Below are positions 19,201-29,069 of a stretch of 63,957 nt of DNA, one piece after another. Position 1 is the first letter of the stretch; the number at the start of each line of letters is the position of its first letter. This DNA is from an uncultured Parvularcula sp. (lineage in GTDB: Bacteria > Pseudomonadota > Alphaproteobacteria > Caulobacterales > Parvularculaceae), in contig CALFRH010000405.1 of assembly GCA_937919225.1 (NCBI GenBank), positions 1-63,957 on the forward strand, written 5' to 3'. Below the pieces are notes generated by a model. It saw only the letters and a program-made list of their open reading frames with translations, did no database searches and was not told the origin of the DNA. The translations under genes were made by a program, and so were the position numbers.

Positions 19201-19774
19201 ACCGGCGGAAGGCGGACCCCAGCGCTTCATCCCCAAGGGCCGCTTGGGCAGCAAGATCCGATAAAAGGCGTGTCCGGACCGACACCATTTCCCCATCGTC
19301 CATCACAGTGAAACCGGGCAGAAGACCCGCCTCCACCGGAAACCGACGTAAGATCCCCTCACAGAAAGAATGGATGGTTTGGATCTTAAGGCCCCCCGGG
19401 GTCTCAAGGGCTTGGGCAAAAAGGCGCCTCACCCCGGCAAGGCGGTCGTCACTCAACGGCCCTGACGCCAGACCCGCCAACGCGTCTCGTAGGGTCTCAT
19501 CATCCGCCAGCGCCCAATCAGAGAGGCGCCCTAAAAGACGCCGTTCCATCTCCGCCGCCGCCGCCTTGGTATAGGTGATACAGACGATTTTGCTGGGGTC
19601 CGCCCCGGGGCGACCATCCTCACCGCCCATCAGAAGACGGATCACCCTTTGCGTCAGCACATGGGTTTTGCCCGACCCCGCATTGGCCGAGACCCATACG
19701 GACCGGTCCGGGGCCGCCGCGCGACCCTGCCGCCGGGTGGTTTCCTGGACAGCGGGCTGATTGGGATCAATCAT
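16235..19774 (-). CDS. addA: Double-strand break repair helicase AddA
   Basis: UvrD-like motifs (WVSANAGSGKTHVLTQRVIRLL, LLLDEAQDTGGLQW, VVGDKKQSIYSFQGA, RLMTVHGAKGLEAPIVILAD) and C-terminal nuclease. Start taken as MIDPNQ. Confidence 0.95.
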   Translation of the reverse strand: MIDPNQPAVQETTRRQGRAAAPDRSVWVSANAGSGKTHVLTQRVIRLLMGGEDGRPGADPSKIVCITYTKAAAAEMERRLLGRLSDWALADDETLRDALAGLASGPLSDDRLAGVRRLFAQALETPGGLKIQTIHSFCEGILRRFPVEAGLLPGFTVMDDGEMVSVRTRLLSDLAAQAALGDEALGSAFRRLQERGSDAQRDKALLLLMDQMPDIERAVTAAGGHDGFIAALRSHMGVPDGAGPEEWRAAALDRMDRGFVRAMERALPSLEGKHAARAEAALALFDDAPATDRFDLMASVWLNKGYARPKPFRTNAALRAAIPDFTAQSEAFLDCLCEAIDAERAAAAFADTLAYYTLGFALYEQYTAYKDRAGRLDYADLIAKVAHLMETTSGAWVLYKLDQGIDHLLLDEAQDTGGLQWSVIDKFREEFFAGLSDGRERSFFVVGDKKQSIYSFQGADASLFDRKRMELGEAIPEGGAYEEVPLFLSFRSASAILEVADRLFEGEAGQGVHDGEAEAHASAKPSAYGRVELWPLVPPLEEEKGNPWDVPVDMPAPEHPTRRLAHFLCEEIKGWLDRGERLEGPGRPITPGDILILCQKRGQQFHEILRALSQFGIPMAGADRVSLKEDVAVRDFLALLRFAANHYDDLSLAEALKSPLWALSEDDLFTLAHDRGGRSLWSRVLGAARGTVAVPAALKDRCALVVQEIERAEEAGARAGPFAFLSSFLEMGGPTGRRRFRARLGAESDEAIDELLNEALDFELKAPRTLEGFLAHLETLDTDVKKEADEGSDTVRLMTVHGAKGLEAPIVILADCGAAPTKPGDSLFPLMQPTPGGVLDKRPGYLVAALGGKDQLPPNVAEAREAALTREYEEYRRKLYVAATRAEERLYLCGVVRGRASQNAPVEKPVPRQSWYGLAERAFGGIKDRLSTRACPWAEGEDILLLESGQRSEASSAAVGAAPQAMAAVTPPDWLFAPVPEDQKSVIQFPSAEGGPAALSDRGPVRAPRARLSEEAIDPRERGILIHALLELLPGLPTGRREEAAAAFLAARAPDWPEEERRQAVGQVMGILNDPAFGQVFAPGSRAEVAVHGMVGGQRYSGQIDRLFVGPDCVLVVDYKTHRTPVLDPAALPSGIVGQLRIYAALAAQLYPGRKVEAAVLWTDAPALVQVPEEMLGPL

Positions 19775-22700
19775 CGCCACCTCCATCACCACTGCCACCA
19801 CCGGCGCGCCCAGCCCATTCCCCGCGCCGGGCCAAATGGTCATAGTCCCCATAATCATGGCGGAAGAAGGGACGAGGCTGAGAGGGATATCCCTGATCGG
19901 GGTGTTGATAGGCCTCTAAAAGAGCGGTCAACGCGCTGCCCGCCTCCACCATGGCCTCCCGCAGCGCGTCACCCGAAAGGGCATGGTGCCCCGCAAAGGG
20001 GTCGTGGGGCGGTCGTTTCGAAATCATGTTCTGAAAACTGATGGACGAGACCTCCCCGGTGGTTTCAGGGGGAAAGGCCCCAGCCTCCACCATCAGCGCC
20101 GTCAGCAGCAATTGCGGGCTAAAGGTACTGGCCTGCTTATTGGTGGGGCGTTTTTCACCGGTCTTAAAGTCAATAATCCGTATACTTTTATCGGTAAGGC
20201 GGTCCATCCGGTCCGCGCGCCCCATAAAGGTCATCTCCCCACCGCCGATGGGAAAGCGCCATTCCCCCTCCCCCTCTAACAGCGCGGGAAGGCCGTCCGC
20301 GCGGGCCGCCTCTTCAAACGCCGCGAGGAACAGTGTGGCGCGCGCCAAATCCGCCTGCCAATAGGTTTGAATATCGAGAGGCAGGGCCCTTGCCGTCACA
20401 ATATCAGCACACAATTCATTGATATGATCATAAAGGTCGTCGGGAAGCCTATCAGGATGGGCCTTAGCAAACGCCTCCGCCAATGCGTGCACCAACTCCC
20501 CCCGATCCGCCGGGCCCAACGGTTCATCAAGACAGCGCCAGGGGTAAAGCCCCAGCACCCGCTTGGCGTAAATGCCGTAAGGATCTCGCAACAGGCGCTC
20601 TATATCCGTGATGCTAAACCGCTTAGGCCGCGCAGCAATAGCCGGTTTGGGCATCGGCGGAGACACCGGCACCCCTTGGGGGGACTCATGCCGCAAAGCA
20701 TTTAGCGCCCGCAGGCGCGGGGTCTCATCCGTCGCCGCTAAAAGGTCAGCTTTCGCAAGAAAACTCTCGAGACGAACAATCCAGCGGGACGGGGTGGCGG
20801 GGGAGCGCCCCTGGCGTTGGGCACGGGTCAGCACCACTTGAGGGGCTGCGGCGCCTTGAGCAAAATCATGGGCGGCGGCGCCAATCATTTGTTCAGGAGA
20901 CGGCAGGCCAAGCGCCTTCCGCATGGGCCTGGATAAAAATGGGTCCGTCGCGGCCGCGTCGGGCCACACCCCCTCATTTAATCCTGCGAGAATGATGAGG
21001 TCCGCCGTCTGGAGCCGTGCTTCCAACAAGCCGTAAATGGCCACCCTTGGGTGACCGCCCCGTTTACGCACCATGCCGCCTACGAGAAGGGCATCAAAAA
21101 GGTCGGCATACCCCTCTTCCACCTCTTGGGGGAGAGCGGCACTTTGCAAAAGGCCCTCAAGCGTTGCCGCTAAGGGCTCCCCGTCCTCAAACCGCCATAG
21201 CCGCGCCGGACCCGTTTCTTTGTCGGTGGCCGCTAACGCTTCGGCGAGGCGAAGATGACCCTCCAGCTTTGACGATAGGTCTGGCGCCTGCCGAAAATCG
21301 GTGAGCGCCGCACCGAGAAAGGAGAGAAGATCCGCCGCCCCATCCCGCAACCGCTCGGCCCAAGGCGGAAGCTTCGCTGTTGCCCACCAAATTGGCAGAT
21401 CGGCAAAGGTCAGTACAGGGCGCGGTCCGCGCAGGGCGGCATCAAGAGCCCGCACCAGGTCCCCAAAGGCGTTTCGGTCGCCGCCAAAGGCCGTCAGCTC
21501 ATGCTTGAGTGTCTCCATAAGGAGAATAGGATTGGACGGATCATCAAGCCATCGCGCGAGGGAGCGCAGGAACGTTCCCCGCACGGTACCGCCAAGGGGG
21601 ACACCCCCAGAATCATCAAGCTGGAGATCCCAGGCCTCTAGCTTCACTGCCACCCGGCGGGCCAAATCCCGGTCGGGGGTCACCACCATCACGGTTTGGT
21701 TTGGGGCGGCAAGGGTCTGTCGAATAAGAAGGCTGATGAGGGAGGCCTCCTCATCCTGGGTTGCCGCGGTGACACGCCGTAACCCCTCACACGCCTCAGC
21801 CAGCGTGCCCTGGGCTTGAAATATCCGAAAACGCGTATACCAATCATCCGTCGCGTTCGCGGGCCGAAGGGCGAGGGACAAAAAGGCCCGGCGCGAGGCG
21901 GCCGCGGGCTCCTATTCAGCTTCTCTGGGCCAGGGCAGAATGGCTTCGCGTCCGGCATCACCAAAATCGCGGGTTAACCGTTCACGGAAGACCCCCTGGG
22001 GATGGGGGGGGTCCACCTCGGCCCACCCGGCCTCGTCAAGGTCGGTGTCGAACCCCGGCAACACCACAAGGCCCTGGGACGCCCGCGCGACAGCCGCCAT
22101 CAACTGCCCGGTGGCACGAACAGTGCCGAGGGAGCCCGCCACGATAATCGGCTTTGCCGCCGCGCCTGCGGCCACACTGTCCGCCAGCGCGCCCATTAAA
22201 ATGCGACGTCGGGCGGCCGGTTCCATCGCCCCTTGGGATGCCAGGATCTTTGGCCAGTAATCCGTCACGATAGAGAGGAATTCAAGGGATTGTTGCCAAT
22301 GGCCCGCCGCCCCTTCCACCACCTCCGGCGGCACGAGGGTTTCTAATCGCGAAAGATCAATATCATCCGTGTGGCACTCATCGAGAAGGCGGCCCAACGC
22401 ATCCGCCCCATCAAGGCACGCGGCCCAGCGCTGCTGCCCCCCTTGCGCCCTATGGACGAGCTGCGCCAGAATGAGACGTCGCGTTTGCGGATCAATGGCG
22501 GGGGGCAGCTCTCTCGCCACCTCGGGCACACCGCCCGAAAATAAAAGATCTGTCTCGTCCACATCGCCCAGGGCCCGAAGCCGGGGGAGGGAAACGGCCC
22601 CGCCCTCAGGGTGCCGCTCATGAATCACTTCAGCAAGGCTGCGAACCGCACGCCGGTTGGGTAGAAAAATGGTGACATCGGCGAGACCCACAGGATCTGC

Positions 22701-22817
22701 CCCATAGGCGTCAAGCAGGGGGTGCACCAACTCTTCCAAAAAGGGACGGCCCGCCGGGATCGAGTAAAGCGCCGGGTTCGGCGCCGCTAACCTTTCTAAA
22801 AAGGCCGTTCCCGTCAT
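19767..22817 (-). pseudogene. addB: AddB, split by a single in-frame TAG at 21912..21914
   Basis: ORFs 21912..22817 and 19767..21881 are in the same frame: ...ILPWPREAE-TAG-EPAAASRRAFLSLALRPANATDDW...; together they give a full AddB with C-terminal nuclease (RADRMDRLTDKSIRIIDFKTGEKRP). Confidence 0.85.
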
Positions 22818-23602
22818 ATCGCCTCTGCGTTCGCTCCGCCCGTCAGATAGTCGGTGGCCGCCCTATGCCCCTCTGGGTCCCCCACATGCATCCACCGGCC
22901 CTCATAGAGGAGACCATAAAGCCGGCCGGCTGCCATCGCTTTGTCCCAAAAGACACGGGTGGATTGTTTCGTTACTGGTTCCCCGGCCCAGAGACGTGGG
23001 TGGATAATTTGCAAGCCGGTGAAGACATAGCGAGGCCCATCGCCGTCCCGCGCAACCCGACCATCCGCGCCCAGGGAAAAGTCTCCCTGACCATCATAGC
23101 CTGAAGTTTGTTCAATCGGCACAAGCAAAAGGAGGCCGTCCATCTCATCGTCTTGCCAAGCGCGTCGTAGACGGCGGATGATCTCACCTGTTTGATCATC
23201 TAAGATCGCATCGGTATTGGTGCAAAAAACCGGGCCCTCACCCAAATGGGGGGTGGCTTTCATGAGCCCTCCGCCCGTTTCCAGCAGCTCGCCCCGCTCA
23301 TCGGAAAAGATGATGCCCGGCTTCAGCCGAGATGCCAAATGCGCCTCGATCTGTTCGGCCTTATAATGAATATTGACCACCGCACGGCTAACGCCGCCCG
23401 CCGCCAGAAGGTCGAGGGACCAATCCACCAGCGGTTTACCTGCCACATCGACCAGGGGCTTAGGCTTATCACCGGACAGCGCGCGAATACGGGTCCCGAG
23501 CCCGGCCGCCAAAACCATGGCGGTGTCGAGAAATGTGTCGGGCGCCGTCATGACCGACCTCCCCCATCGGAGAGAAGGCCTGGCAGGTAACGCTCTGCCC
23601 AC
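22814..23602 (-). CDS. murU: Nucleotidyltransferase, MurNAc-1-P uridylyltransferase (MurU)-like
   Basis: TAMVLAAGLGTRIRALSGDKPKPLVDVAGKPLVDWSLD; neighbour of an AmgK-like kinase. Confidence 0.75.
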   Translation of the reverse strand: MGRALPARPSLRWGRSVMTAPDTFLDTAMVLAAGLGTRIRALSGDKPKPLVDVAGKPLVDWSLDLLAAGGVSRAVVNIHYKAEQIEAHLASRLKPGIIFSDERGELLETGGGLMKATPHLGEGPVFCTNTDAILDDQTGEIIRRLRRAWQDDEMDGLLLLVPIEQTSGYDGQGDFSLGADGRVARDGDGPRYVFTGLQIIHPRLWAGEPVTKQSTRVFWDKAMAAGRLYGLLYEGRWMHVGDPEGHRAATDYLTGGANAEAI

Positions 23603-24639
23603 GCACGAAGAGGCGCCACCGCAGGGCGGTCAAGATCCCGCGCCATATGGGCGGCCACCCGAGGGATAAAGTCCGCATAGCGGTCTTTACCATCGCGGTG
23701 GATAAGCCGCGCGAAAATGCCGAGGATCTTTGCGTTCCGCTGCGCCGCGAGCACCGCATAGGCGGTTTCATACGCGCCAGGGTCGGGGGCGCTGTCCCGA
23801 TCCTCCTGGTAAAGCTCACCAGCCAACCCTAAGTCCACATCGCGGCGCGCATCCTCCAACAAAGACACAACATCGTAAGGGGCATGGCCGATAAGCGCAT
23901 CCTGGAAATCAATGACCGCCAAGGCCCCCTCATCCGGCACCAGAATATTCTCAGCGTGGAAGTCCCGCAGGACCAGGGTGTCCGGCGGGCCCATGCGACC
24001 GATAAGGTCTGCCCACGCCGCATCCCATGCATCCTGTGCCTCGGCACCCACTGTGCCGCCAAGATGCGGCACATACCATTCTGGCAAAAGGCTCGCCTCC
24101 GTGCGCAGGACCAGCGGGTCATAGGTCATGAGGGTCCACCCCCCAATATCGCCCGGGGTAACGGTCCGCTTTCGAACTGTTCGTAAAACGTCCAGCGCCC
24201 GGGCATAAAGGGAGGCCTCAGCCTTTAGATCTGTGGCCGCGTCCACCAGGTGCCGGTTCCCGAAATCCTGGATCAAGGCAAGGCCGCTCTCTCTATCCTC
24301 CGCATAAATCTGCGGCGCGCGCACCCCTGCCTCATTTAACCAGCGGGACAAAGCGGTGAAGGCTTCAAGCCGGGGGCCGGCCAAGCGCGCCATAGCGTTA
24401 TAGCCAAGGGTTTCGCGCTCTTTTTCATCCGCCCCCGGCGGACAATTCGCAGCCTCCCGCCCTGGCGGCGCATCCATGAGCAACGCGCGCTGATCGCCCT
24501 TTTGAGCCCGCGCGTAAGACCGGGTGGAGGCATCCCCCGCCAGGGGCGCGAGGCTTGCCTCCCCCCATTCCGCCTTCTCCAGGAACGCTGCCCGCAACGC
24601 CGCGCGATCTGGGCCCTGCGCCTCACCCGTGTCACTCAT
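23548..24639 (-). CDS. amgK: Aminoglycoside-phosphotransferase-fold kinase, AmgK-like (MurNAc/GlcNAc anomeric kinase)
   Basis: LVLRDFHAENILV (HxDxxxxN-type loop) and VIDFQDALIGHAPYDVVSLLEDARRDV. Confidence 0.75.
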   Translation of the reverse strand: MSDTGEAQGPDRAALRAAFLEKAEWGEASLAPLAGDASTRSYARAQKGDQRALLMDAPPGREAANCPPGADEKERETLGYNAMARLAGPRLEAFTALSRWLNEAGVRAPQIYAEDRESGLALIQDFGNRHLVDAATDLKAEASLYARALDVLRTVRKRTVTPGDIGGWTLMTYDPLVLRTEASLLPEWYVPHLGGTVGAEAQDAWDAAWADLIGRMGPPDTLVLRDFHAENILVPDEGALAVIDFQDALIGHAPYDVVSLLEDARRDVDLGLAGELYQEDRDSAPDPGAYETAYAVLAAQRNAKILGIFARLIHRDGKDRYADFIPRVAAHMARDLDRPAVAPLRAWAERYLPGLLSDGGGRS

Positions 24640-24643
24640 CTAA

Positions 24644-25126
24644 TCATCCTTCTACGAACCGCTGGCGCCAGGCCTCACCGCCTGATAGCTGCCATAACCG
24701 CCCTTCACCGTCCTTTGGGATAGAGCCTGTCACCCAAAGGGCTCCTTCCTCACCGGGGAGATAGCCTTCGCCCTGTTCAGGCCATTCCACAAGCACCGCC
24801 CCCGTCTCCAGCGCCTCATCAAGGCCCAGCTCCACCAGGGCACCCGGCGCCTCAAGCCGGTAAAGATCGGCATGCCAAAGAGGCAGACGCCCCTCATAGG
24901 GTTGCACAAGGGTGAAAGTGGGGCTTGGCACCTCCACCGGCGCAAAAGGCGGCGCCTCCCCGATCACGGCCTCCACCACACCGCGGGCGAGCACAGTCTT
25001 CCCCACGCCGAGGGTAGCCGACAGGAACACCGCATCCCCCGCACGCAAGGTGGCGCCTAGACGATGGCCAAGCGCCAACGTCGCCTCAGGGGTATGGGCA
25101 AAATGGGTGAGAAAGGGCAGCACAGC
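24644..25126 (-). CDS. tsaE: tRNA threonylcarbamoyladenosine biosynthesis ATPase TsaE
   Basis: P-loop ATLGVGKTVLARGVV, SPTFTLVQPYEG, WHADLYRL. The supplied ORF extends to 25276; start estimated. Confidence 0.85.
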   Translation of the reverse strand, partial: AVLPFLTHFAHTPEATLALGHRLGATLRAGDAVFLSATLGVGKTVLARGVVEAVIGEAPPFAPVEVPSPTFTLVQPYEGRLPLWHADLYRLEAPGALVELGLDEALETGAVLVEWPEQGEGYLPGEEGALWVTGSIPKDGEGRLWQLSGGEAWRQRFVEG

Positions 25127-25262
25127 GCCACTATAGACCTCCCAACACCAAAAACACCCCTTGTGATCCCCCGCTGAGATGGCAATAAGCGTTTTTCGAT
25201 AAACGGCGCAAAGACCCGTAAACGGCCCAGAGGCCGATGAACGGCGAGAGGAATGAGCAACA

Positions 25263-25583
25263 ATGGCGAAGGTCACTTACATCGAGCATGACGGCACCGC
25301 CCACGAGGTTGAGGGCGAAACCGGCCTCACCGTCATGGAGATTGCGGTGAAGAATGGCGTACCGGGGATCGATGCGGACTGCGGCGGCGCCTGCGCTTGC
25401 GCCACCTGCCACGTGTTCGTGGACGAGGCCTTCACCGGTAAAACCGGCACCCCGAGCAGTATGGAAGAATCCATGCTCGACTTCGCGTCAGAGCGAGCAG
25501 AAAATTCGCGCCTGTCTTGCCAAATCAAATTGTCCGACGAGCTGGACGGGCTCACCGTTCGCCTGCCAGCATTCCAAGGGTAA
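25263..25583 (+). CDS. 2Fe-2S ferredoxin (adrenodoxin type)
   Basis: [22 protein letters not shown] and [18 protein letters not shown]. Confidence 0.92.
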   Translation: MAKVTYIEHDGTAHEVEGETGLTVMEIAVKNGVPGIDADCGGACACATCHVFVDEAFTGKTGTPSSMEESMLDFASERAENSRLSCQIKLSDELDGLTVRLPAFQG

Positions 25584-25662
25584 GCGCGCTCAATTTCAGA
25601 TATGTTGCGGGCTTTCTCCTGAGGCGGTAGCGTCTCTCTCATGCCAGGAGAGGGGCCGTCAC

Positions 25663-26826
25663 ATGATCCGCAACTTTCTATTTGTCCTGAGCGCTCTTTG
25701 CTGCCTCGGCCTCGCTGCGCCCGCGCCGCACCTTTTATCGTTCAAGCAATATAAAGAAGCGCTCGACGCCGGCGACGAGGAAACGGCCGCCATTCACGCC
25801 GAGCGCGCCTGGCAGCAGTCCATCGATGATGGCGCCGATCTTCAGGCCCGTGCCCTCCTTGCACAGAACTTTCTGGACCTTGTCATTTTGTCTGATCCAG
25901 AGCGCGCGGCCCCCGCGGTGGAGGATGCACTTACCTTAGGCGAACAAGGGTACGGGGTTGAGAACTACGGCGTTGAAGAGGTAAGACTATTCAGTGCGTA
26001 TATTGCATTAAAAGCAGAACCCAAAAAACGTAAAAGTAGGGAGACGCTGATTGACGCACTAGAGGGAATGCAGGCTGCTGATCTGAATGATACAGCATTG
26101 TCGATTAGTATCCTTATTCAATCAATAGACATATTTATGTCTGCTGAGGACATGAAAAAACTGAGAGTACTAACTGGATATCTGGACCGAAGCCTTTCCA
26201 AAAATCCGTCCGTGTCAGTGAAAACACTATCTTATGTCCGTTCCATAAGGGTGCTGTCGATACTATCAATAAGACGAAAGTCGACGGCCAACCCATCAAA
26301 CCCCAATAAAAGGTTTGTGGGCGACCTCAATGATTCAGCTGTGTTGATAGAAAATACTCTTCCCCTATTTGAACCAGTTCAGTCTATCGATGACGTTGAT
26401 CCGATGCATGCGACGATCGTTACCCTGAACGGTATTGTCGAATCCTTCGCCGGATCCTACTCCATCGAGCTCAATCCAAACCATGTGTTCGAGAACATGT
26501 CGAGGATTATAACTGAAACGACTTCCCTAAACGATATCATTATCAGTGGACGGCCAGACCACTGCGATATCGAATGGAGACAAGATCGTGTAGCAGACTT
26601 TCCGGAACGGCAATATGGCGGTAATGGATCGATACTGATTGGCTACCATTTAAATCAGGATGGGGACGTTTATGGCGAGCGCGTACTGGCGCAAATCCCC
26701 AAAAAACTGTTCACAGATTCGGCATTGAGTGACGTTAGCAAATGGAAAGCGGAGCCATCGTCGATAGACGATGAAGCCTGTCGGAAAAATCTCATTGCGC
26801 GACTGACTTACTCCTCTAGCCCATAA
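25663..26826 (+). CDS. Exported hypothetical protein with TPR-like N-terminus and TonB-C-like C-terminus
   Basis: Signal peptide MIRNFLFVLSALCCLGLAAPA; C-term NGSILIGYHLNQDGDVYGERVLAQIPKKLFTDSALSDVSKWKAEP. Confidence 0.65.
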   Translation: MIRNFLFVLSALCCLGLAAPAPHLLSFKQYKEALDAGDEETAAIHAERAWQQSIDDGADLQARALLAQNFLDLVILSDPERAAPAVEDALTLGEQGYGVENYGVEEVRLFSAYIALKAEPKKRKSRETLIDALEGMQAADLNDTALSISILIQSIDIFMSAEDMKKLRVLTGYLDRSLSKNPSVSVKTLSYVRSIRVLSILSIRRKSTANPSNPNKRFVGDLNDSAVLIENTLPLFEPVQSIDDVDPMHATIVTLNGIVESFAGSYSIELNPNHVFENMSRIITETTSLNDIIISGRPDHCDIEWRQDRVADFPERQYGGNGSILIGYHLNQDGDVYGERVLAQIPKKLFTDSALSDVSKWKAEPSSIDDEACRKNLIARLTYSSSP

Positions 26827-26894
26827 CTAGCTTACGACCGTACCGATTGCAGCCCATTGACTCCCCCTCCTTTTCAGTGTCCTTTTGCAGAAGA

Positions 26895-27392
26895 ATGAAA
26901 CAGGAACATTCCCACGCGATCCTGATGCCCGATGCAGCGGACGGCCGGGCGCCCGTGACCCAGGCGGTGACCCGCGGGGTGGCGCGTCTCTTTTATGATC
27001 GGGGGGATGCTGTGTTGCCCGAGGTGACCCTCGCCAATGGGCGGCGGGCGGATGTGATGGCGCTATCGCCTAAGGGCGTGCTCACCATCATCGAGATCAA
27101 ATCTTGCCAGGCGGACTTTGACGTTGACCAAAAGTGGGAGGACTATCTGGAGTTCTGCGACCACTTCTTTTTCGGCGTGGCGGAGGACTTTCCCCAGACC
27201 ATTCTCCCTCCTGAGGAGGGGCTCATCATCGCCGACCGATTTGGCGGCGGCATTGTGCGAGAGGGGCCCACTCGCCCGTTAAGGGCCGCGCGGCGCAAGG
27301 CGGTGACGTTACGCTTTGCCCGCCAGGCTGCCTATGCGGCGACGGGTCTTCGGCAAGGCGCGGACTTTTTTACTGGGATTGAAAGGCTCTGA
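26895..27392 (+). CDS. mmcB: MmcB family DNA repair protein
   Basis: PVTQAVTRGVARLFYDRGDAVLPEVTLANGRRADVMALSPKGVLTIIEIKSCQADFDVDQKW (PD-(D/E)XK-like). Confidence 0.85.
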   Translation: MKQEHSHAILMPDAADGRAPVTQAVTRGVARLFYDRGDAVLPEVTLANGRRADVMALSPKGVLTIIEIKSCQADFDVDQKWEDYLEFCDHFFFGVAEDFPQTILPPEEGLIIADRFGGGIVREGPTRPLRAARRKAVTLRFARQAAYAATGLRQGADFFTGIERL

Positions 27393-27690
27393 GCACGATC
27401 CGGCCTCTATACGAAACCCCTGGACCAGCACCGAGGGAGCAGTAACACCCGCGCCCTTCAAACTCACTTTGAAGGTAATCCGTCTTCTCCCCCCTTTGTG
27501 AACAGGCGAGAAAACGAGGATGTCACCGCTCCCGAGGCCGGTGGCCTCAGGGAATGTGGGCAGTTCATTCCCCCATCGGCGGCGGCAAAGTTGGGCAGGG
27601 CCGCCGCGTCGGCTGGCATATCACACAAAGCGGTCAAGACCATCCCCAATCGGTGTCTGTCCCCCATCAAGGGGCAATGGGAGATCGGCC

Positions 27691-28407
27691 CTAACCCGAT
27701 GCCGACAATGCTGCGATCGCGGACCGGAGGGTCGAATGATCCGACAAGATCGCCTCCGCTCCTACCTCTTCGAGCCGCTCAGCGTGGTTTGGCAGGCAAT
27801 GCCCCGCCCCGGTAAAGCCCCAAACGGTGGCACCCGCCGCACAACCCGCCTTCCCCCCGTTGGGGCTGTCTTCAATCCCCAGCCCGGCCTCAGGCGCTAC
27901 CCCTAATCTTTCCGCCGCATAAAGAAAGATATCAGGGGCGGGCTTGCCCTCCGCAACATCATCCCCCGAATAAACGTGCTTGCCAAAGTGGGGCGCAAAA
28001 CCGAACTCAGTGACTTTCTTCGATAGCTGCGGCATTCCTGATGAGGACGCCACCGCCACCCCCACACCGCCTAAGCGCGCCGTCCACGCCACCGTGTCGA
28101 GCGCCCCTGGGACAGTCTTCATCAAGTGTCGGCGGACCCGGCGGCAGGCGATGAACCCTTCCAATAGGTCATCAACTTCTTCATCCGAGGGGGAACGGTC
28201 TAGCACAAGCTCATAATCGGCCATAAAGGCCGCGCGCAGCCGGTCTGTCCGCATACCGGTAAAACGCCTCACTGCATCCTCAACGGTCAGGGAAAAGCCG
28301 TGCGCGTTTAAAAACGCCACCCCTTCCTTCAGTCCCACGACCTCTGAGTCCACCAGGACTCCGTCGCAGTCGAACAGAATGGCTGCGTAGGGAAAGGAAG
28401 ATGCCAT
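27691..28407 (-). CDS. HAD-superfamily phosphatase
   Basis: AILFDCDGVLVDSEVVGL; LGIEDSPNGGKAG. Confidence 0.9.
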   Translation of the reverse strand: MASSFPYAAILFDCDGVLVDSEVVGLKEGVAFLNAHGFSLTVEDAVRRFTGMRTDRLRAAFMADYELVLDRSPSDEEVDDLLEGFIACRRVRRHLMKTVPGALDTVAWTARLGGVGVAVASSSGMPQLSKKVTEFGFAPHFGKHVYSGDDVAEGKPAPDIFLYAAERLGVAPEAGLGIEDSPNGGKAGCAAGATVWGFTGAGHCLPNHAERLEEVGAEAILSDHSTLRSAIAALSASG

Positions 28408-28492
28408 AGGACGGCCTGATCGATGACGGAAGCATTCGAAGGGGGTTCACCACGGCTTATCGTCATTGTCCAACAGAGAAACGACCGCACAC

Positions 28493-28521
28493 AAAAAAAG
28501 CGGGCCCATTGCGGGCCCGCC
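28493..28521 (-). terminator. Intrinsic terminator
   Basis: Minus strand GCGGGCCCGCAATGGGCCCGC followed by TTTTTTT; downstream of ORF 28549..28851. Confidence 0.75.
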
Positions 28522-28548
28522 TGGATAAGATTGAGTTGCCCTAAAAGC

Positions 28549-28851
28549 TTAGCGACGCTTCAAGAAAATGCCTGAGATGAGGCCCAGAACACCGCCGCCC
28601 CCGGCGCCCTCAGCCAGGTTTTGCAAGGTGACCATGAGCCCCTCGGTCGCTTCGCCAGAAATAAGGGTGCTGTAGCCCTGCATGTCAGCGCCATACCCTG
28701 CGGCGATGCCACCAAGGACGCCCGTGAGGAAGCCGGTGCCCGACCCGCCCCGCACCAAACGGGCTAAGATGGGGCCCAAAACGCCGCCACCAATCGCGTT
28801 CTGCACAATCGGCATTTCAAGGTAAGGCAGCAACTGCTCAAGATATTCCAT
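28549..28851 (-). CDS. Small Gly-rich membrane protein, hypothetical
   Basis: 100-aa ORF with glycine-rich hydrophobic segments and its own terminator. Confidence 0.6.
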   Translation of the reverse strand: MEYLEQLLPYLEMPIVQNAIGGGVLGPILARLVRGGSGTGFLTGVLGGIAAGYGADMQGYSTLISGEATEGLMVTLQNLAEGAGGGGVLGLISGIFLKRR

Positions 28852-29006
28852 GTCATTCCCTCTAATTATTGCCCAAGGGGTATGTTTACCCTCTGTTAAT
28901 GATTGAGCCTGGTTTTTTGGCTCTTGGCAAGGGACGCCGACGCATCATTTGCGTTTGTCGCGCCTTCAAAGCGCGAATCCGTGGGACAGTGTCGCCACAG
29001 CGCCCG

Positions 29007-29045
29007 AAAAACAAAAACGGCCCGGGAAAAAGCCCAGGCCGTTTC
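29007..29045 (-). terminator. Intrinsic terminator of hppA
   Basis: Minus strand AAACGGCCTGGGCTTTTTCCCGGGCCGTTTTTGTTTTT. Confidence 0.8.
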
Positions 29046-29069
29046 GTGTTTTGAGGGTGTCGGCAGGCT

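Noticed and set aside
16279-24764. Numerous long plus-strand ORFs antisense to addA, addB, murU and amgK
   Set aside because: Low-complexity R/P/A-rich translations typical of antisense frames in GC-rich genes.
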